NCBI GenBank assembly: GCA_050258555.1
Contig: JBLMZA010000141.1
Span: forward strand, 1 to 64,000
Source of the DNA: CAISDA01 sp050258555
Lineage (GTDB): Bacteria; Bacteroidota; Ignavibacteria; UBA10030; UBA8401
DNA length: 64,000 nt
Reading direction: 5' to 3'
Shown: positions 46,937 through 55,910 of the stretch, piece after piece
How positions within the stretch are numbered: position 1 is the first letter of the stretch
Layout of the letters: each line of letters begins with the position of its first letter
Program-made: the position numbers and the translations under genes
The notes under the pieces: model-generated
Seen by the model: only the letters and a program-made list of their open reading frames with translations
Databases searched by the model: none
Told to the model about the DNA's origin: nothing

Positions 46937-47209
46937 TTATCCAATATCGGGAATCCAGACGATAGCGTCAACAGGGCAGGCTTCGAAACAGAGGCCGCAC
47001 CCGGTGCACGAACGGAGATCGATGACCGCCGAGGCGCCGTATTTATGCGCTTCGCGCGGAGCCATCACGATCGCATCGAAAAAGCAGATCGGCACGCAGC
47101 GTTCGCAGGCGATGCAGCGTTCCTCCACCACCAGCGCAACGGGGGCGACATCGCCGCCCACATTCGGCGGAAACGGGACGAGTCCCCTGTATTTAGTGTT
47201 TCCAGACAT
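46937..47209 (-). CDS. 2[4Fe-4S] ferredoxin, partner of the PreA-like flavoprotein
   Basis: A 90-residue ferredoxin with two cluster motifs, VEERCIACERCVPICFF and LRSCTGCGLCFEACPVDAIV. In PreA and dihydropyrimidine dehydrogenase the same module is fused to the end of the flavin domain. Here it is a separate gene that overlaps the flavoprotein by 17 bases in another frame. A strong AGGAG site six bases before the ATG shows it is translated on its own. A longer upstream frame exists but has no support. Confidence 0.9.
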   Translation of the reverse strand: MSGNTKYRGLVPFPPNVGGDVAPVALVVEERCIACERCVPICFFDAIVMAPREAHKYGASAVIDLRSCTGCGLCFEACPVDAIVWIPDIG

Positions 47210-48203
47210 TGCGCGCTCCTGTCTTTGGTTCGCCCGGCCAGCGGCGGATCGCATCGGGATCGGCCAGTTCGGCCAGCGCTCTGCCCCGGATCTCGTCGAG
47301 CGAGCCGATGCCTTTCCGTTCCAGATAGGCGGCGATGGCGGCATTCATCGCCGCGATGGTCTCCCATCCGTTGACCATCACCGCCGAGAGCACCTGCACG
47401 GTCGATGCGCCGAGCAGGATGAACTTGATCACATCCTCGCCCGTCATCGCGCCGCCGGTGGCGCTGATGGGGATGGAAATCTTCTGCGCCGCTTCGGCCA
47501 CATGCCGCATGGTGTAATACTTCGCCCACGGTCCGCCGATGCCTCCGTAATAGCCGTGCAGAATCGGCTTCTGCTCTTCGATGTCGATATCGATGCCGCG
47601 GATGCGGTTGCAGAGCGTCACGGCCGAAGCACCGCACTTCTCCGAGACGACGCACTGATTGACAAGGTCCGTCGTCGAGGCGAGTTTGACAAGCACCGGA
47701 ATCCGGACCGATTCCACCACGGCGCGGATGCCGGCCACGAACGTCGTTTCGAATTCAAGCGAGCCGGGACGGTGCGGAGACGAGATATCGAGCTCGACCG
47801 CATCGGCTCCGCAGGCTTCGATCTTCAGCGCGAGCGCCGCCCAGTCCTCCGGCGTATCGGCAAAGGCGCTTCCGATAATCGGAATGCGCGCATGCTCCTT
47901 GGAGGCTTCGATGAAGCGCCAGTAGTCGTCGAGCGTGCCGCTGTATCCCTGCTCGAAGGCGAAGAGCGTGAACTGCTTCGAGCGCCCTCCCATCTGCTTG
48001 TCCCAGTCAAGCAGCTTGTAGCGCGGCCGGGGCCACTGCCGCATGTAGGCAAACTTATCGGAACACACGGTCTTGAGCACGACGGCCCCGGCGCCGTGCT
48101 CCTGCGCCAGCGCGATCTGATTGACATCGTGGCTTGCCGGACCCGAGGCGATCATGACGGGACTTGCGAGCGTGCGGCCGAGAAACGTCGTCGTCAGGCT
48201 CAT
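47193..48203 (-). CDS. Dihydroorotate dehydrogenase-like flavoprotein (PreA-like)
   Basis: A 336-residue TIM-barrel FMN enzyme of the DHODH/PreA family. Marks are FLGRTLASPVMIASGPAS, GAGAVVLKTV, GIGGPWAKYYTMRHVAEA, PISATGGAMTGEDVIKFILL and GASTVQVLSAVM. The position that reads NxSCP in PreA and class 1 enzymes is LDISSPHRPG here, so the substrate is probably not orotate or uracil. It presumably reduces or oxidises a ring C=C with electrons through the adjacent ferredoxin; no PreT-like subunit is present. It overlaps the enolase gene by four bases. Confidence 0.85.
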   Translation of the reverse strand: MSLTTTFLGRTLASPVMIASGPASHDVNQIALAQEHGAGAVVLKTVCSDKFAYMRQWPRPRYKLLDWDKQMGGRSKQFTLFAFEQGYSGTLDDYWRFIEASKEHARIPIIGSAFADTPEDWAALALKIEACGADAVELDISSPHRPGSLEFETTFVAGIRAVVESVRIPVLVKLASTTDLVNQCVVSEKCGASAVTLCNRIRGIDIDIEEQKPILHGYYGGIGGPWAKYYTMRHVAEAAQKISIPISATGGAMTGEDVIKFILLGASTVQVLSAVMVNGWETIAAMNAAIAAYLERKGIGSLDEIRGRALAELADPDAIRRWPGEPKTGARNVWKH

Positions 48204-49324
48204 GCGGACACCATCTGTTTCCGTGTGAACGTGCGTTCATCCACTTTGAATGCCTCGATCACATCGAGGGCGGTCCGGTAGCAGTTGCCCGTGCCCTCGG
48301 GAATCACGACCATGCCGTTTCGGACGTCGATGAGCGGTCGCACGATGTCGTCGGTGAACCACCGAAGCGACGCCTCGACATCGGTCGGATAGGTGAAGTT
48401 CGGGAGCGACGCCAGGTGCAGCGTCTGCACGCCGCCGATGCCGAGTTCGGGCATCGTTCCGGCCCAGACCGGAATGCCCGCCTGCGCGCAGATGTCATGG
48501 ATCTCCTTCGCGTTCTGCAAGCCGCCCACACGCTGGATCTTGATGTTGACAATGCGGCAGCTCTTGAGCCGGATGGCCTCGCGCACCGTCTCGGCGTTTG
48601 TTGCACTTTCATCCAGACAGACGGGCGTTGTGACCGCCGCCTGCAGCATGGCATGGCCTGTCAGATCCTCCTTGGGCAGAGGCTGTTCGATCATCATCAG
48701 ACCGAAGTCATCGAGTGACTTCAGGTGATCGATATCCTCGCGGCGGTAGGCGCAGTTGGCATCGGCCATCAGCGGAATGTCGCCGAAGACACGCCGGATC
48801 TGCTGCAGCGGATCGTGATCCCATCCCGGCTGTATCTTGATTTTCACGCGCTTGTATCCTTCCGAAAGATACCGTTCGATGGCCGAAAGCAGGCCGACGG
48901 TCGTGGGATAGATGCCGACGGCGAGTCCCGATTCGATGAAGCGCCGCGTGCCGCCCAGATGCGCGTAGAGAGGCTCCGATTTCATCTGCGCCTGGATGTC
49001 CCATGCGGCCGTCTCGACGCCTGCGCTGGCAAACGGGCTGCGGCTGCGCACTTCGAGAATCCGGTTGAGCGCATCGATGGAAAGATCGCCTGCCGCAAGG
49101 ACCGAGGGAATGACATCGTCGGAGAGCGTCTTCCAGACCGATTCGGGCGTATCATCCGAATAGAAGCCGCCGGACATGGGCGATGCTTCGCCGTAGCCGG
49201 TCACGCCGTCCGATGAAAGAGCGACGATGATGCCGTCCTTCTCGCTCACCGATCCGTTGCTGATTGTGAAGGGCTCGACAAGCGGGATGCGCACGTGCGT
49301 CAGTGTGATTGCGTCAATTTTCAT
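48200..49324 (-). CDS. Enolase-superfamily enzyme, MenC/N-acylamino acid racemase-like
   Basis: A 374-residue member of the muconate lactonising subgroup. Catalytic lysines are in RVKIKIQPGWD (about 160) and RIVNIKIQRVGGL (about 261). Metal ligands are in LMADANCAYRRED (about 187), MIEQPLPKEDL (about 213) and PVCLDESATNA (about 237). The order and GIPVWAGTMPELGIG and ASLPNFTYPTDV match o-succinylbenzoate synthase 2/N-succinylamino acid racemase. No other menaquinone genes are present, so a racemase role on N-acylamino acids fits the context better. AAAGG precedes the chosen ATG. Confidence 0.87.
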   Translation of the reverse strand: MKIDAITLTHVRIPLVEPFTISNGSVSEKDGIIVALSSDGVTGYGEASPMSGGFYSDDTPESVWKTLSDDVIPSVLAAGDLSIDALNRILEVRSRSPFASAGVETAAWDIQAQMKSEPLYAHLGGTRRFIESGLAVGIYPTTVGLLSAIERYLSEGYKRVKIKIQPGWDHDPLQQIRRVFGDIPLMADANCAYRREDIDHLKSLDDFGLMMIEQPLPKEDLTGHAMLQAAVTTPVCLDESATNAETVREAIRLKSCRIVNIKIQRVGGLQNAKEIHDICAQAGIPVWAGTMPELGIGGVQTLHLASLPNFTYPTDVEASLRWFTDDIVRPLIDVRNGMVVIPEGTGNCYRTALDVIEAFKVDERTFTRKQMVSA

Positions 49325-49396
49325 AAGCTGCCTTTCAGAAATGCGCGGCATGCGCACATGCCGCGCACGAACAATGTGTGTCCGCGCAAAAATGCG

Positions 49397-50293
49397 TCAG
49401 CGCGCACGGACAGGATTTTTCAATTCGCCGATGCGGTCGATGCGGCATGTGACCACGTCGCCGCTTTTGATCTCATCGATCCCGTGCGGCGTGCCGGTCG
49501 AAATCACATCGCACGGATTGAGCACGATGTCCTTCGAGATATATTCGATCAGCGTGGGAATGTCGAACACCAGGCGCTTCGTGTTCGACTTCTGCCTCAC
49601 TTTCCCGTTCACGCGGCACTCGATATTCAGGTGCACCGGCTGCGGAATCTCATCGGCGGTCACAATCCATGGACCGAGCGGCGTGAACGTATCGTAGCTC
49701 TTCGAGCGGAACCAGGGATGCCTCTTCTCAAGATCGGTGTTCTGCATCGTGCGCGCCGTCACATCGTTGATGATCGTGTAGCCGGCGATGTACTTGTGCG
49801 CATCGCGCTTCTTCACATTCGACGCCTTGCGGCCGATCACCACGGCGAGCTCGACTTCATGGTCGATGCGTCCCTGTCCGCGCGGAATGCGGATGGGTTC
49901 ATCGGGACCGATCACCGACGAACCGGCTTTCATGAAGATGATCGGTTCCTTCGGCACCTCGAAGTTGCCTTCCTTCGCATGGAGCACATAGTTGAGGCCG
50001 AGCGCGATGATCTTCGGAGGACAGGCAATCGGGGCCTTCATCTGCGCCGCCTTCGGAACGAGAAAATATTTCTGCAGCGCATGGTCTTTCGCGAATTTCA
50101 CGACGGCGGCGATTTCCCTGCCGTCGAACCGCTGGGCGGCGATGAGCTGCGTAATCGTGCAGAAGCGGACCGGCGCGTTCTTCTGCGTCAGCCACTCGTA
50201 GGCCACGAGCATGTCGGTGTAGTTGATCCACTTTCCGGCCTGCTCCACGCCGACGACGGGTTTTCCTTCGAGTTCAAATTGTGCGATATTCAT
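49397..50293 (-). CDS. Fumarylacetoacetate hydrolase-family enzyme
   Basis: A 298-residue FAH-family enzyme. The catalytic domain starts about residue 90 (PPKIIALGLNYVLHAKEGN) and has the metal-binding GRIDHEVELAVVIGRKA, AGYTIINDVTARTMQNTD, FTPLGPWIVTADE and PCDVISTGTPHGI. Family members hydrolyse C-C bonds of diketo acids, decarboxylate oxaloacetate-like acids or hydrate dienoates. This suggests the pathway ends in a keto acid that is cleaved or decarboxylated. No ribosome site is obvious. Confidence 0.88.
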   Translation of the reverse strand: MNIAQFELEGKPVVGVEQAGKWINYTDMLVAYEWLTQKNAPVRFCTITQLIAAQRFDGREIAAVVKFAKDHALQKYFLVPKAAQMKAPIACPPKIIALGLNYVLHAKEGNFEVPKEPIIFMKAGSSVIGPDEPIRIPRGQGRIDHEVELAVVIGRKASNVKKRDAHKYIAGYTIINDVTARTMQNTDLEKRHPWFRSKSYDTFTPLGPWIVTADEIPQPVHLNIECRVNGKVRQKSNTKRLVFDIPTLIEYISKDIVLNPCDVISTGTPHGIDEIKSGDVVTCRIDRIGELKNPVRAR

Positions 50294-50319
50294 AGTCTGA
50301 TCATGAGTTTGGTGGTCGT

Positions 50320-51228
50320 TCAGTCCTTGGCTTTGTGCCGTATTAGTTTCAGCGCCGCATCGCGCTCCGCGGTCGAGATGAGCGCGCCGTAGAGTTCCGG
50401 GCGGCGCGAGGCGCGCACGGCAAGCGTGCGGTCGTATTTCTTTTCGAAGAAGAAGGGCGTGACGCGCTTCTGGCGCAAATCCACATCCGTCGTGAGCGAT
50501 CCGATGCGGCGGCAGAGATCCGCCGTGATCGTGCCATCGCGGTCGACGATGCCGCTTCGCCCGATCATCTTTCCCGGCGTCCACTCGCCTTCCTCATATC
50601 CGTAGCAGGCCGAGACGAGCACGAGCCCGGTGTCGATGGCGCGGGCGCGCATGCGGATTTCCCAGTCGATGTCGCCCCAGCCTGCCTGCACATGCGGAAA
50701 GAGCAGCAGCTCGGCGCCCTTCACCATGAGCGACTGCGCCACTTCCGGATATTCGATATCCATGCAGATCATGATGCCGATCGCGGCGCAATCGAGCTTG
50801 AAGACCGGCAGCTTCTCACCCGGCTTCATGCCGAATTTCTGTTCGGCGATGGTGGGATGGCTTTTCCTGTAGGCGCCGATGGCCGTGCCGCTGCGGTCGA
50901 AGATGATGCAGGTGCTTCCGGGCACGCCATCGACGATGGTAAGCATCGGAAAAACGACATTCATCCCATACCTGCGCGCATAGGCCGATGCCAGGCGCGC
51001 CGAAGGCCCCTCCAGAGGCTCGGGAACATAGTCCTTCTTCAGTTCGGAGGTGCCGCGATGCCAGAGATTGGCATACTCGCCGAAGAGCACGATATCGGAC
51101 GAGTCTTTGCCTGCCGCTGCGAGCTGCGCCTCGATGAGCGAGAGATTTCTAATCCGCTTCTCTTTGGACGACGACCCTTTCACGATCGCCGGAAGCTGCA
51201 CCGTCGTGATGCGAATTCTTTTTGTCAT
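50320..51228 (-). CDS. Carbon-nitrogen hydrolase (nitrilase superfamily)
   Basis: A 302-residue enzyme with the Glu-Lys-Cys triad visible in VLFGEYANLWHRG, AYRKSHPTIAEQ and IGIMICMDIEYPEVAQSL. Related enzymes release ammonia and CO2 from N-carbamoylated amino acids or hydrolyse omega-amides. The first 80 bases lie inside the end of the symporter gene in another frame. The start cannot move far downstream because IRITTVQLPAI is the first conserved strand, so the long overlap is real. GGAG lies about ten bases upstream. Confidence 0.87.
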   Translation of the reverse strand: MTKRIRITTVQLPAIVKGSSSKEKRIRNLSLIEAQLAAAGKDSSDIVLFGEYANLWHRGTSELKKDYVPEPLEGPSARLASAYARRYGMNVVFPMLTIVDGVPGSTCIIFDRSGTAIGAYRKSHPTIAEQKFGMKPGEKLPVFKLDCAAIGIMICMDIEYPEVAQSLMVKGAELLLFPHVQAGWGDIDWEIRMRARAIDTGLVLVSACYGYEEGEWTPGKMIGRSGIVDRDGTITADLCRRIGSLTTDVDLRQKRVTPFFFEKKYDRTLAVRASRRPELYGALISTAERDAALKLIRHKAKD

Positions 51229-53014
51229 CGGAATCGGTCTCCGGTTGTGTGTGTGCGCGCAGCTGCGCGCGGCTGTATGCCATGATCGACGCCCCGAGCG
51301 CCAGAAGGATGGCGCCCGCCACGCCATTGATGGACGAGGGCGCAATCGGCGTGCCCGGCAGAGCCAGGCAGGCAATGAGCACCGCGCCGAGCACGATGCT
51401 GACCTGGCCCAAAAGCCGGTAGACATTCATCGTGCCCCTGTCGATGCGCGTTTCCTTCTCAAGTACCGGCACCTTCAGATCCTCTTCAAGCTGCAGCAGG
51501 TCCGCATGACGCGGATCATCCGCGCGGAAAAAGAACGCGGAGGCGAAAAAGACGACCGAGGCGACGATCGATTCGGCGAACATGTTGCGGATGAATGAAT
51601 ACTCCTTCCACACGCCGAGACTCATCAGCACCACGGCCGCGATGATCGCCGCCGAACACGAGGCGATGCCCGACCACCAGGGCGTCTTCCGGTAGATCAT
51701 GCCGAGCGCAACCGGCATCGAGAATGCCGCGACAAGCGAATAGTATTCCAGCGCGAAGCTGAAGGCGCCCCCGAATCTCGGAATGTACCATGCCACGGCC
51801 ACGCCGAGCACGCCGATCACCAGCATGGTCAGACGCGCCACGTTGAACTGCGTCTTCTCCGTCGGCTCCGCGCCGGACATCTTCGTGTGTATCGGCGCAT
51901 AGATGTCGCGCGTCGTCGTGGCCGCAAGCCAGTTGAACGCGTCGTTGGCCTGGCCGAGCGTGGCCGAAAGAATGGCCGAAACGACGAAGCCGATCATGCC
52001 GTGCGGCAGCAGAAGCAGGGCGAGGCTCACGAACGATGCCTCGGCCGGAACGGCAAACGAGGGCCAGAGCGCGTTGATATCCGGGAAGATGATGCGCGAA
52101 GCCATCACCGGAAGGATCCACAACAGCGGTCCCACAAGCGCAAGCACCGCGCAGAGCAGCGCCATCTTCTGCGCCCCTTTTTCATCCGGAACGCTGTGAT
52201 AACGCTGGACCTGCGACCAGGCGACATTGTAGCCGAGCAGCGCGTTGATCAGATACGCGATCAGAAAAAGCGGATTGGCCACCTGTCCAGTGAGCGAAAA
52301 ATATCCCGTTGGCGCTTCGGAGACCGTGCGCGCAATGCCGGCGGTGAGTCCTCCTCCCTGTCCCAGATACATGAACGAGACGGGAAAAATGATGATCGTC
52401 ATGACGACGATGATCACCGACTGCACCGCATCGGAAAGCACCGCCGCCCAGATGCCGCCGATCACCGTATAGATGATCATCACCGCGCCGACAATGAGGA
52501 TGGAAAGCTGGAAACCGGTGAATTCGATGCCGCCGAGAGAAAACACCTGCCCCGAAAAACCGAGCGCGGTCGAAACGAAAATGCACAGAATGTAGAGTCC
52601 CTGCCCGATGCCGACAGTCTGCGGAATGATCGCCGTGACGGAATAAAAGTACGTCGTCGAGGGCGAGAAGCGGCGCGTGAGAAACTGCAGTGGAGAGTTG
52701 ATGCGCGCCCGGCGCCAGCGCTTCGCGAAATACCAGTAGCCCACCAGATAGGCCCAGAAGGCCATCGTGAAGATCGGCACGGCGCCGATGCCGTTCACAT
52801 ACGTGAAGCCCGCGGCGGCCACGAACATGAACGCCGAAAAGCCCGAGACCCAGTTCGAAAGCCCGGCCAGGACCCATGGGATCTTGCCTCCGCCCTTGAA
52901 ATAATCGTCCGTGTTCTTGTTCTTCCGCGCCGAAAAAATGCCGACCCAGATGATGATGACAAAATAGAGAGCGATGAGGACGTAATCCATCCCATTGACG
53001 GTATTGAATGTCAT
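51149..53014 (-). CDS. Sodium:solute symporter (SSS family)
   Basis: A 621-residue transporter with about 13-15 hydrophobic helices. GMDYVLIALYFVIIIWVGIF, NTDDYFKGGGKIPWVLAGLS and the helix around ILSDAVQSVIIVVMTIII are typical SSS/LeuT-fold segments. It most likely imports the substrate of the surrounding catabolic genes with sodium. The ATG overlaps the amidohydrolase stop. Its last 27 codons, a charged tail (DDKKNSHHDGAASGDRERVV), are the part overlapping the downstream gene. Confidence 0.9.
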   Translation of the reverse strand: MTFNTVNGMDYVLIALYFVIIIWVGIFSARKNKNTDDYFKGGGKIPWVLAGLSNWVSGFSAFMFVAAAGFTYVNGIGAVPIFTMAFWAYLVGYWYFAKRWRRARINSPLQFLTRRFSPSTTYFYSVTAIIPQTVGIGQGLYILCIFVSTALGFSGQVFSLGGIEFTGFQLSILIVGAVMIIYTVIGGIWAAVLSDAVQSVIIVVMTIIIFPVSFMYLGQGGGLTAGIARTVSEAPTGYFSLTGQVANPLFLIAYLINALLGYNVAWSQVQRYHSVPDEKGAQKMALLCAVLALVGPLLWILPVMASRIIFPDINALWPSFAVPAEASFVSLALLLLPHGMIGFVVSAILSATLGQANDAFNWLAATTTRDIYAPIHTKMSGAEPTEKTQFNVARLTMLVIGVLGVAVAWYIPRFGGAFSFALEYYSLVAAFSMPVALGMIYRKTPWWSGIASCSAAIIAAVVLMSLGVWKEYSFIRNMFAESIVASVVFFASAFFFRADDPRHADLLQLEEDLKVPVLEKETRIDRGTMNVYRLLGQVSIVLGAVLIACLALPGTPIAPSSINGVAGAILLALGASIMAYSRAQLRAHTQPETDSDDKKNSHHDGAASGDRERVVVQREAD

Positions 53015-54636
53015 CGATGTCTCACCCGGCGGATAATTTTCTGCATGTTGAGTCCGAACATTTTTTCCTTCTCTTCGGCCGTGCAGTGAGCGTAGGCCAT
53101 CCATCCGAACTGGGGAATCGGATCGCGCATCGGCTGGTCGGTGCCGAAGAGCACGCGTTCGGCGCCGACGTGCTTCACCATGAATTCGATGATGCCGAAG
53201 GTGACGGACGTGAGCGTGATCTCGAGCGCAATGTTCGGATGCTTCTGCGCCGCCTCGATCGCGACGCGGGCGTCCTTGAACGATCCGCCGCTGTGCGCAA
53301 GGATGAACATGATGTTCGGATAGCGCGCGGCGAGATCGTCGATCTCGGCGGCGAAATTCGGCGAGGGATGCATGAGCGCAAAGGCGTTCATCCGGTTGCC
53401 GTACTCATACCAGGGATCCCAGAGCTTGTCGTTGTAGGCGAGTCCGGTCAGCGGATTGTACGGCTTGATGCCCTTGAAGCCCCAGCCTTCATAGACTTTT
53501 TTCAGCTCGCGCTGCCAGTCCCTGATGTACTGCGGCTGGAGCGTCGCATAGCCGAGATAGAAGCGCGGAAACTGCGTGATCGCATCGTGCACGATCGCGT
53601 TGCCTTCTTCGTAATCGGCCCAGAGACCGAGCCAGGAGCTGATGCAGACCTTTTGTATGCCCATTGTCCGCGCCCGCTCCCTCATGCCCGCCGCATCGGA
53701 CGAGGGCTGATACATGAAGCCCACGCCGGAGCCGCCGTTGTGCGAAATGTGCGCATGCGAGTCGATCACGAGCGTCTCGGAGAGCGGCTTTCCTTCTTTG
53801 GCGAGATCGAGGATCGGATCATGCGTGTTCTTTTTTCTGTAGGGCTTCGGCATTGCATCGAGCTTCAACAGACGCGCAAGCGTGCCTCCGGCAATCATCG
53901 CCTTGTCTTCATCCGATACGGTCGAATAATCGATGAAGGACTTCGCCGCGCCGGGAGATTTGGACAGACCTCCCGTGCCGAAGAGCAGCCGCTCGGCGCC
54001 GAAGCGCGCCGTAAAGTCTTCGATCGCGCGGTTGCCCTGATGCGCGGAAAATTCCAGATACAGGTTCTTGTGCTTCGACATGAGCGTGATCAGGTAGCGC
54101 GTCGCATCCCAGCGCGCGCCCTGCAGCAGCACGGGCAGATGCGGATGCAGGGCGAGCATCGCATCGAGCTCCGAGAGCAGCACCTCGTTCGAGGGCTCCA
54201 TGAGATCGGGACCGTACATGTTGCCGCCTTCCACCAGCAGCGGAATGCGGTTTTCGTCCAGTTCGCGCAGAAGCTCCCCGCAGGTGTACTCGTCGAAGAA
54301 GTAATGATGGAAGCGCGGATACATCTTGGCCGCGCGTATGCCGTGATCGCGCATCTCGGCAACAACCTCCTTCGGCGGCGGCACTTCGCCGGTGTGATGC
54401 GGCATCACGCTCCAGACGCCATAGAGGCGCGGACTCTTTTTCAGCTCCGTGAGCAGCATCCGGTTGGCATAGGCCGGATCGTACACTTTCTGCGCGCCGT
54501 GCGAGACGAGCGCGGCATGGATGCCGCACCATTCCATTTCCTCAAGAAGCGCCTCGGTGCCGTATTCGGCCTCGACGTCCTTCCTTCCGATTTTGCCGAC
54601 GGTGGCAAAGCTGTCGATGTAGATGCGATCGTTCAT
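53011..54636 (-). CDS. Tandem amidohydrolase-2 protein, N-terminal copy degenerate
   Basis: A 541-residue protein with two TIM-barrel amidohydrolase domains (about 1-265 and 290-541). The C-terminal copy keeps the metal residues in LVIDSHAHISHNGG, ILAHSGGSFKD and VLFGTDQPMRDP. The N-terminal copy has IYIDSFATVGK where HxH should be and LLFGTGGLSKSP where the aspartate should be, so it probably cannot bind metal. The family includes decarboxylases and hydrolases of aromatic or lactone substrates. AAGGA precedes MNDRIYIDSF; a longer upstream frame runs into the aminotransferase gene. Confidence 0.87.
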   Translation of the reverse strand: MNDRIYIDSFATVGKIGRKDVEAEYGTEALLEEMEWCGIHAALVSHGAQKVYDPAYANRMLLTELKKSPRLYGVWSVMPHHTGEVPPPKEVVAEMRDHGIRAAKMYPRFHHYFFDEYTCGELLRELDENRIPLLVEGGNMYGPDLMEPSNEVLLSELDAMLALHPHLPVLLQGARWDATRYLITLMSKHKNLYLEFSAHQGNRAIEDFTARFGAERLLFGTGGLSKSPGAAKSFIDYSTVSDEDKAMIAGGTLARLLKLDAMPKPYRKKNTHDPILDLAKEGKPLSETLVIDSHAHISHNGGSGVGFMYQPSSDAAGMRERARTMGIQKVCISSWLGLWADYEEGNAIVHDAITQFPRFYLGYATLQPQYIRDWQRELKKVYEGWGFKGIKPYNPLTGLAYNDKLWDPWYEYGNRMNAFALMHPSPNFAAEIDDLAARYPNIMFILAHSGGSFKDARVAIEAAQKHPNIALEITLTSVTFGIIEFMVKHVGAERVLFGTDQPMRDPIPQFGWMAYAHCTAEEKEKMFGLNMQKIIRRVRHR

Positions 54637-54644
54637 GTCTGTCC

Positions 54645-55895
54645 TTAATAGTAAAATGGCGTCACGCTGCCGCGTTCCTTCACTTCGCAGTCGAGCGCGC
54701 GGCGGAGCGCGGTGCGGGCCTTCTCTGCCGCCTCGTCGATATCCGACTGGCGGTGCGAATAGCTGATGAACCACCGGCTGTTGGTGAAGACGCCTTCGCG
54801 GTACAGCTCGCGCTGCCAGAGATAATCCAGGCGCGCGTTGTAAGCGGCATCGGGCGTCGCAAACAAGAGCCATGATCCGCAGGGAAGCCCCGCGGCTTTT
54901 CCTTCGACGCCGCACTCGCGGGCGATCTCATCGAAGCGGCTCATGAGCAGTCGGCCCATCGTGCCGATGTGCTCATGCACGGGCTCGCGCTTCATGATTG
55001 TGAGCGTGGCGATCGCCGCGGCGATCGAGAGCGTCTCGCCGGCATACGTCGTCGTCATCTTGAAGCGGTCGAGCGACTGCATGTACTCGCGCTTGCCCAC
55101 ATACGTCGAGAGCGGATAGCCGTTGGCGACCGCCTTGGCGTAGCTGGCCAGATCGGCATCGACGCCGAAGAATTCCTGTGCGCCGCCCAATGCAAGGCGG
55201 AAGCCCGTGAGCACTTCATCCATCACCAGGAGAATGCCGTGCTCGCGCGTGAGCGCGCGCAGCATCCGGATGTATGCGCCGCTTGTATCCGTGCTGTTGA
55301 AATCGTAGGGCGTCGCGATGATGCAGGCGATGCGGTCGCCGTAGAGCTTCACGAGCCGCTCGGCCTCTTCGCAGTCGCCCCAGGGTATGACCTTCACATA
55401 GTCCTTCATGAACTCCGGCACGCCGTTATTCGGACTGTCCTCTGTGGCAAACCAGTCGGGATATCCGTGATACCCGCTCATGAGGATCATCTCGCGCTTC
55501 GTCGCGGCGCGCGCGATGCGGATGTTGCTCAGGTTCGCATCCTCGCCGGTCTTCATGAAGCGGCACATTTCCGCATTCGGCACAATCTGCGTGATCAATT
55601 CGGCCAGCTCGGCTTCCAGCGGACTGGCCATGCTGAAGAGCACGCCCTTCTGCATCTGCGCGCGCACGGCATCGTCCACTTCATCGTAGCAGTAGCCGAG
55701 CGTGACGGGTCCGAGCGCGAGGCGGAAGTCGATGTATTCCTTCCCTTCCATGTCCCAGAGACGGCAGCCTTTGCCGCGTTCGATGAACTTCGGCTGTGTC
55801 TCGCCGAAAAACGGAATGGGACGCTTTGCGTTCGTCTGCGTGCCCCAAGGGATCAGGCGAAGCGCTTTTTCATAGAGTTGATCTGAGGGTTTCAT
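54645..55895 (-). CDS. Class III aminotransferase, glutamate-1-semialdehyde aminomutase-like
   Basis: A 416-residue PLP enzyme. It resembles HemL, with WGTQTNAKRPIPFF at the start, VMDEVLTGFRLALGGAQEFF for the PLP aspartate, and the Schiff-base lysine in LASYAKAVANGYPLS (about 253). The catabolic setting speaks against haem synthesis; HemL-like enzymes in such operons transfer or shift amino groups on other amino acids, beta-amino acids or amino sugars. It follows the lyase gene after 15 bases and precedes the amidohydrolase by eight. Confidence 0.87.
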   Translation of the reverse strand: MKPSDQLYEKALRLIPWGTQTNAKRPIPFFGETQPKFIERGKGCRLWDMEGKEYIDFRLALGPVTLGYCYDEVDDAVRAQMQKGVLFSMASPLEAELAELITQIVPNAEMCRFMKTGEDANLSNIRIARAATKREMILMSGYHGYPDWFATEDSPNNGVPEFMKDYVKVIPWGDCEEAERLVKLYGDRIACIIATPYDFNSTDTSGAYIRMLRALTREHGILLVMDEVLTGFRLALGGAQEFFGVDADLASYAKAVANGYPLSTYVGKREYMQSLDRFKMTTTYAGETLSIAAAIATLTIMKREPVHEHIGTMGRLLMSRFDEIARECGVEGKAAGLPCGSWLLFATPDAAYNARLDYLWQRELYREGVFTNSRWFISYSHRQSDIDEAAEKARTALRRALDCEVKERGSVTPFYY

Positions 55896-55910
55896 GCGTG
55901 TGCGAAATAG

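Noticed and set aside
48200..49324. Menaquinone biosynthesis menC
   Set aside because: Sequence fits the MenC/racemase branch, but no other men genes are near and the operon is catabolic in character.
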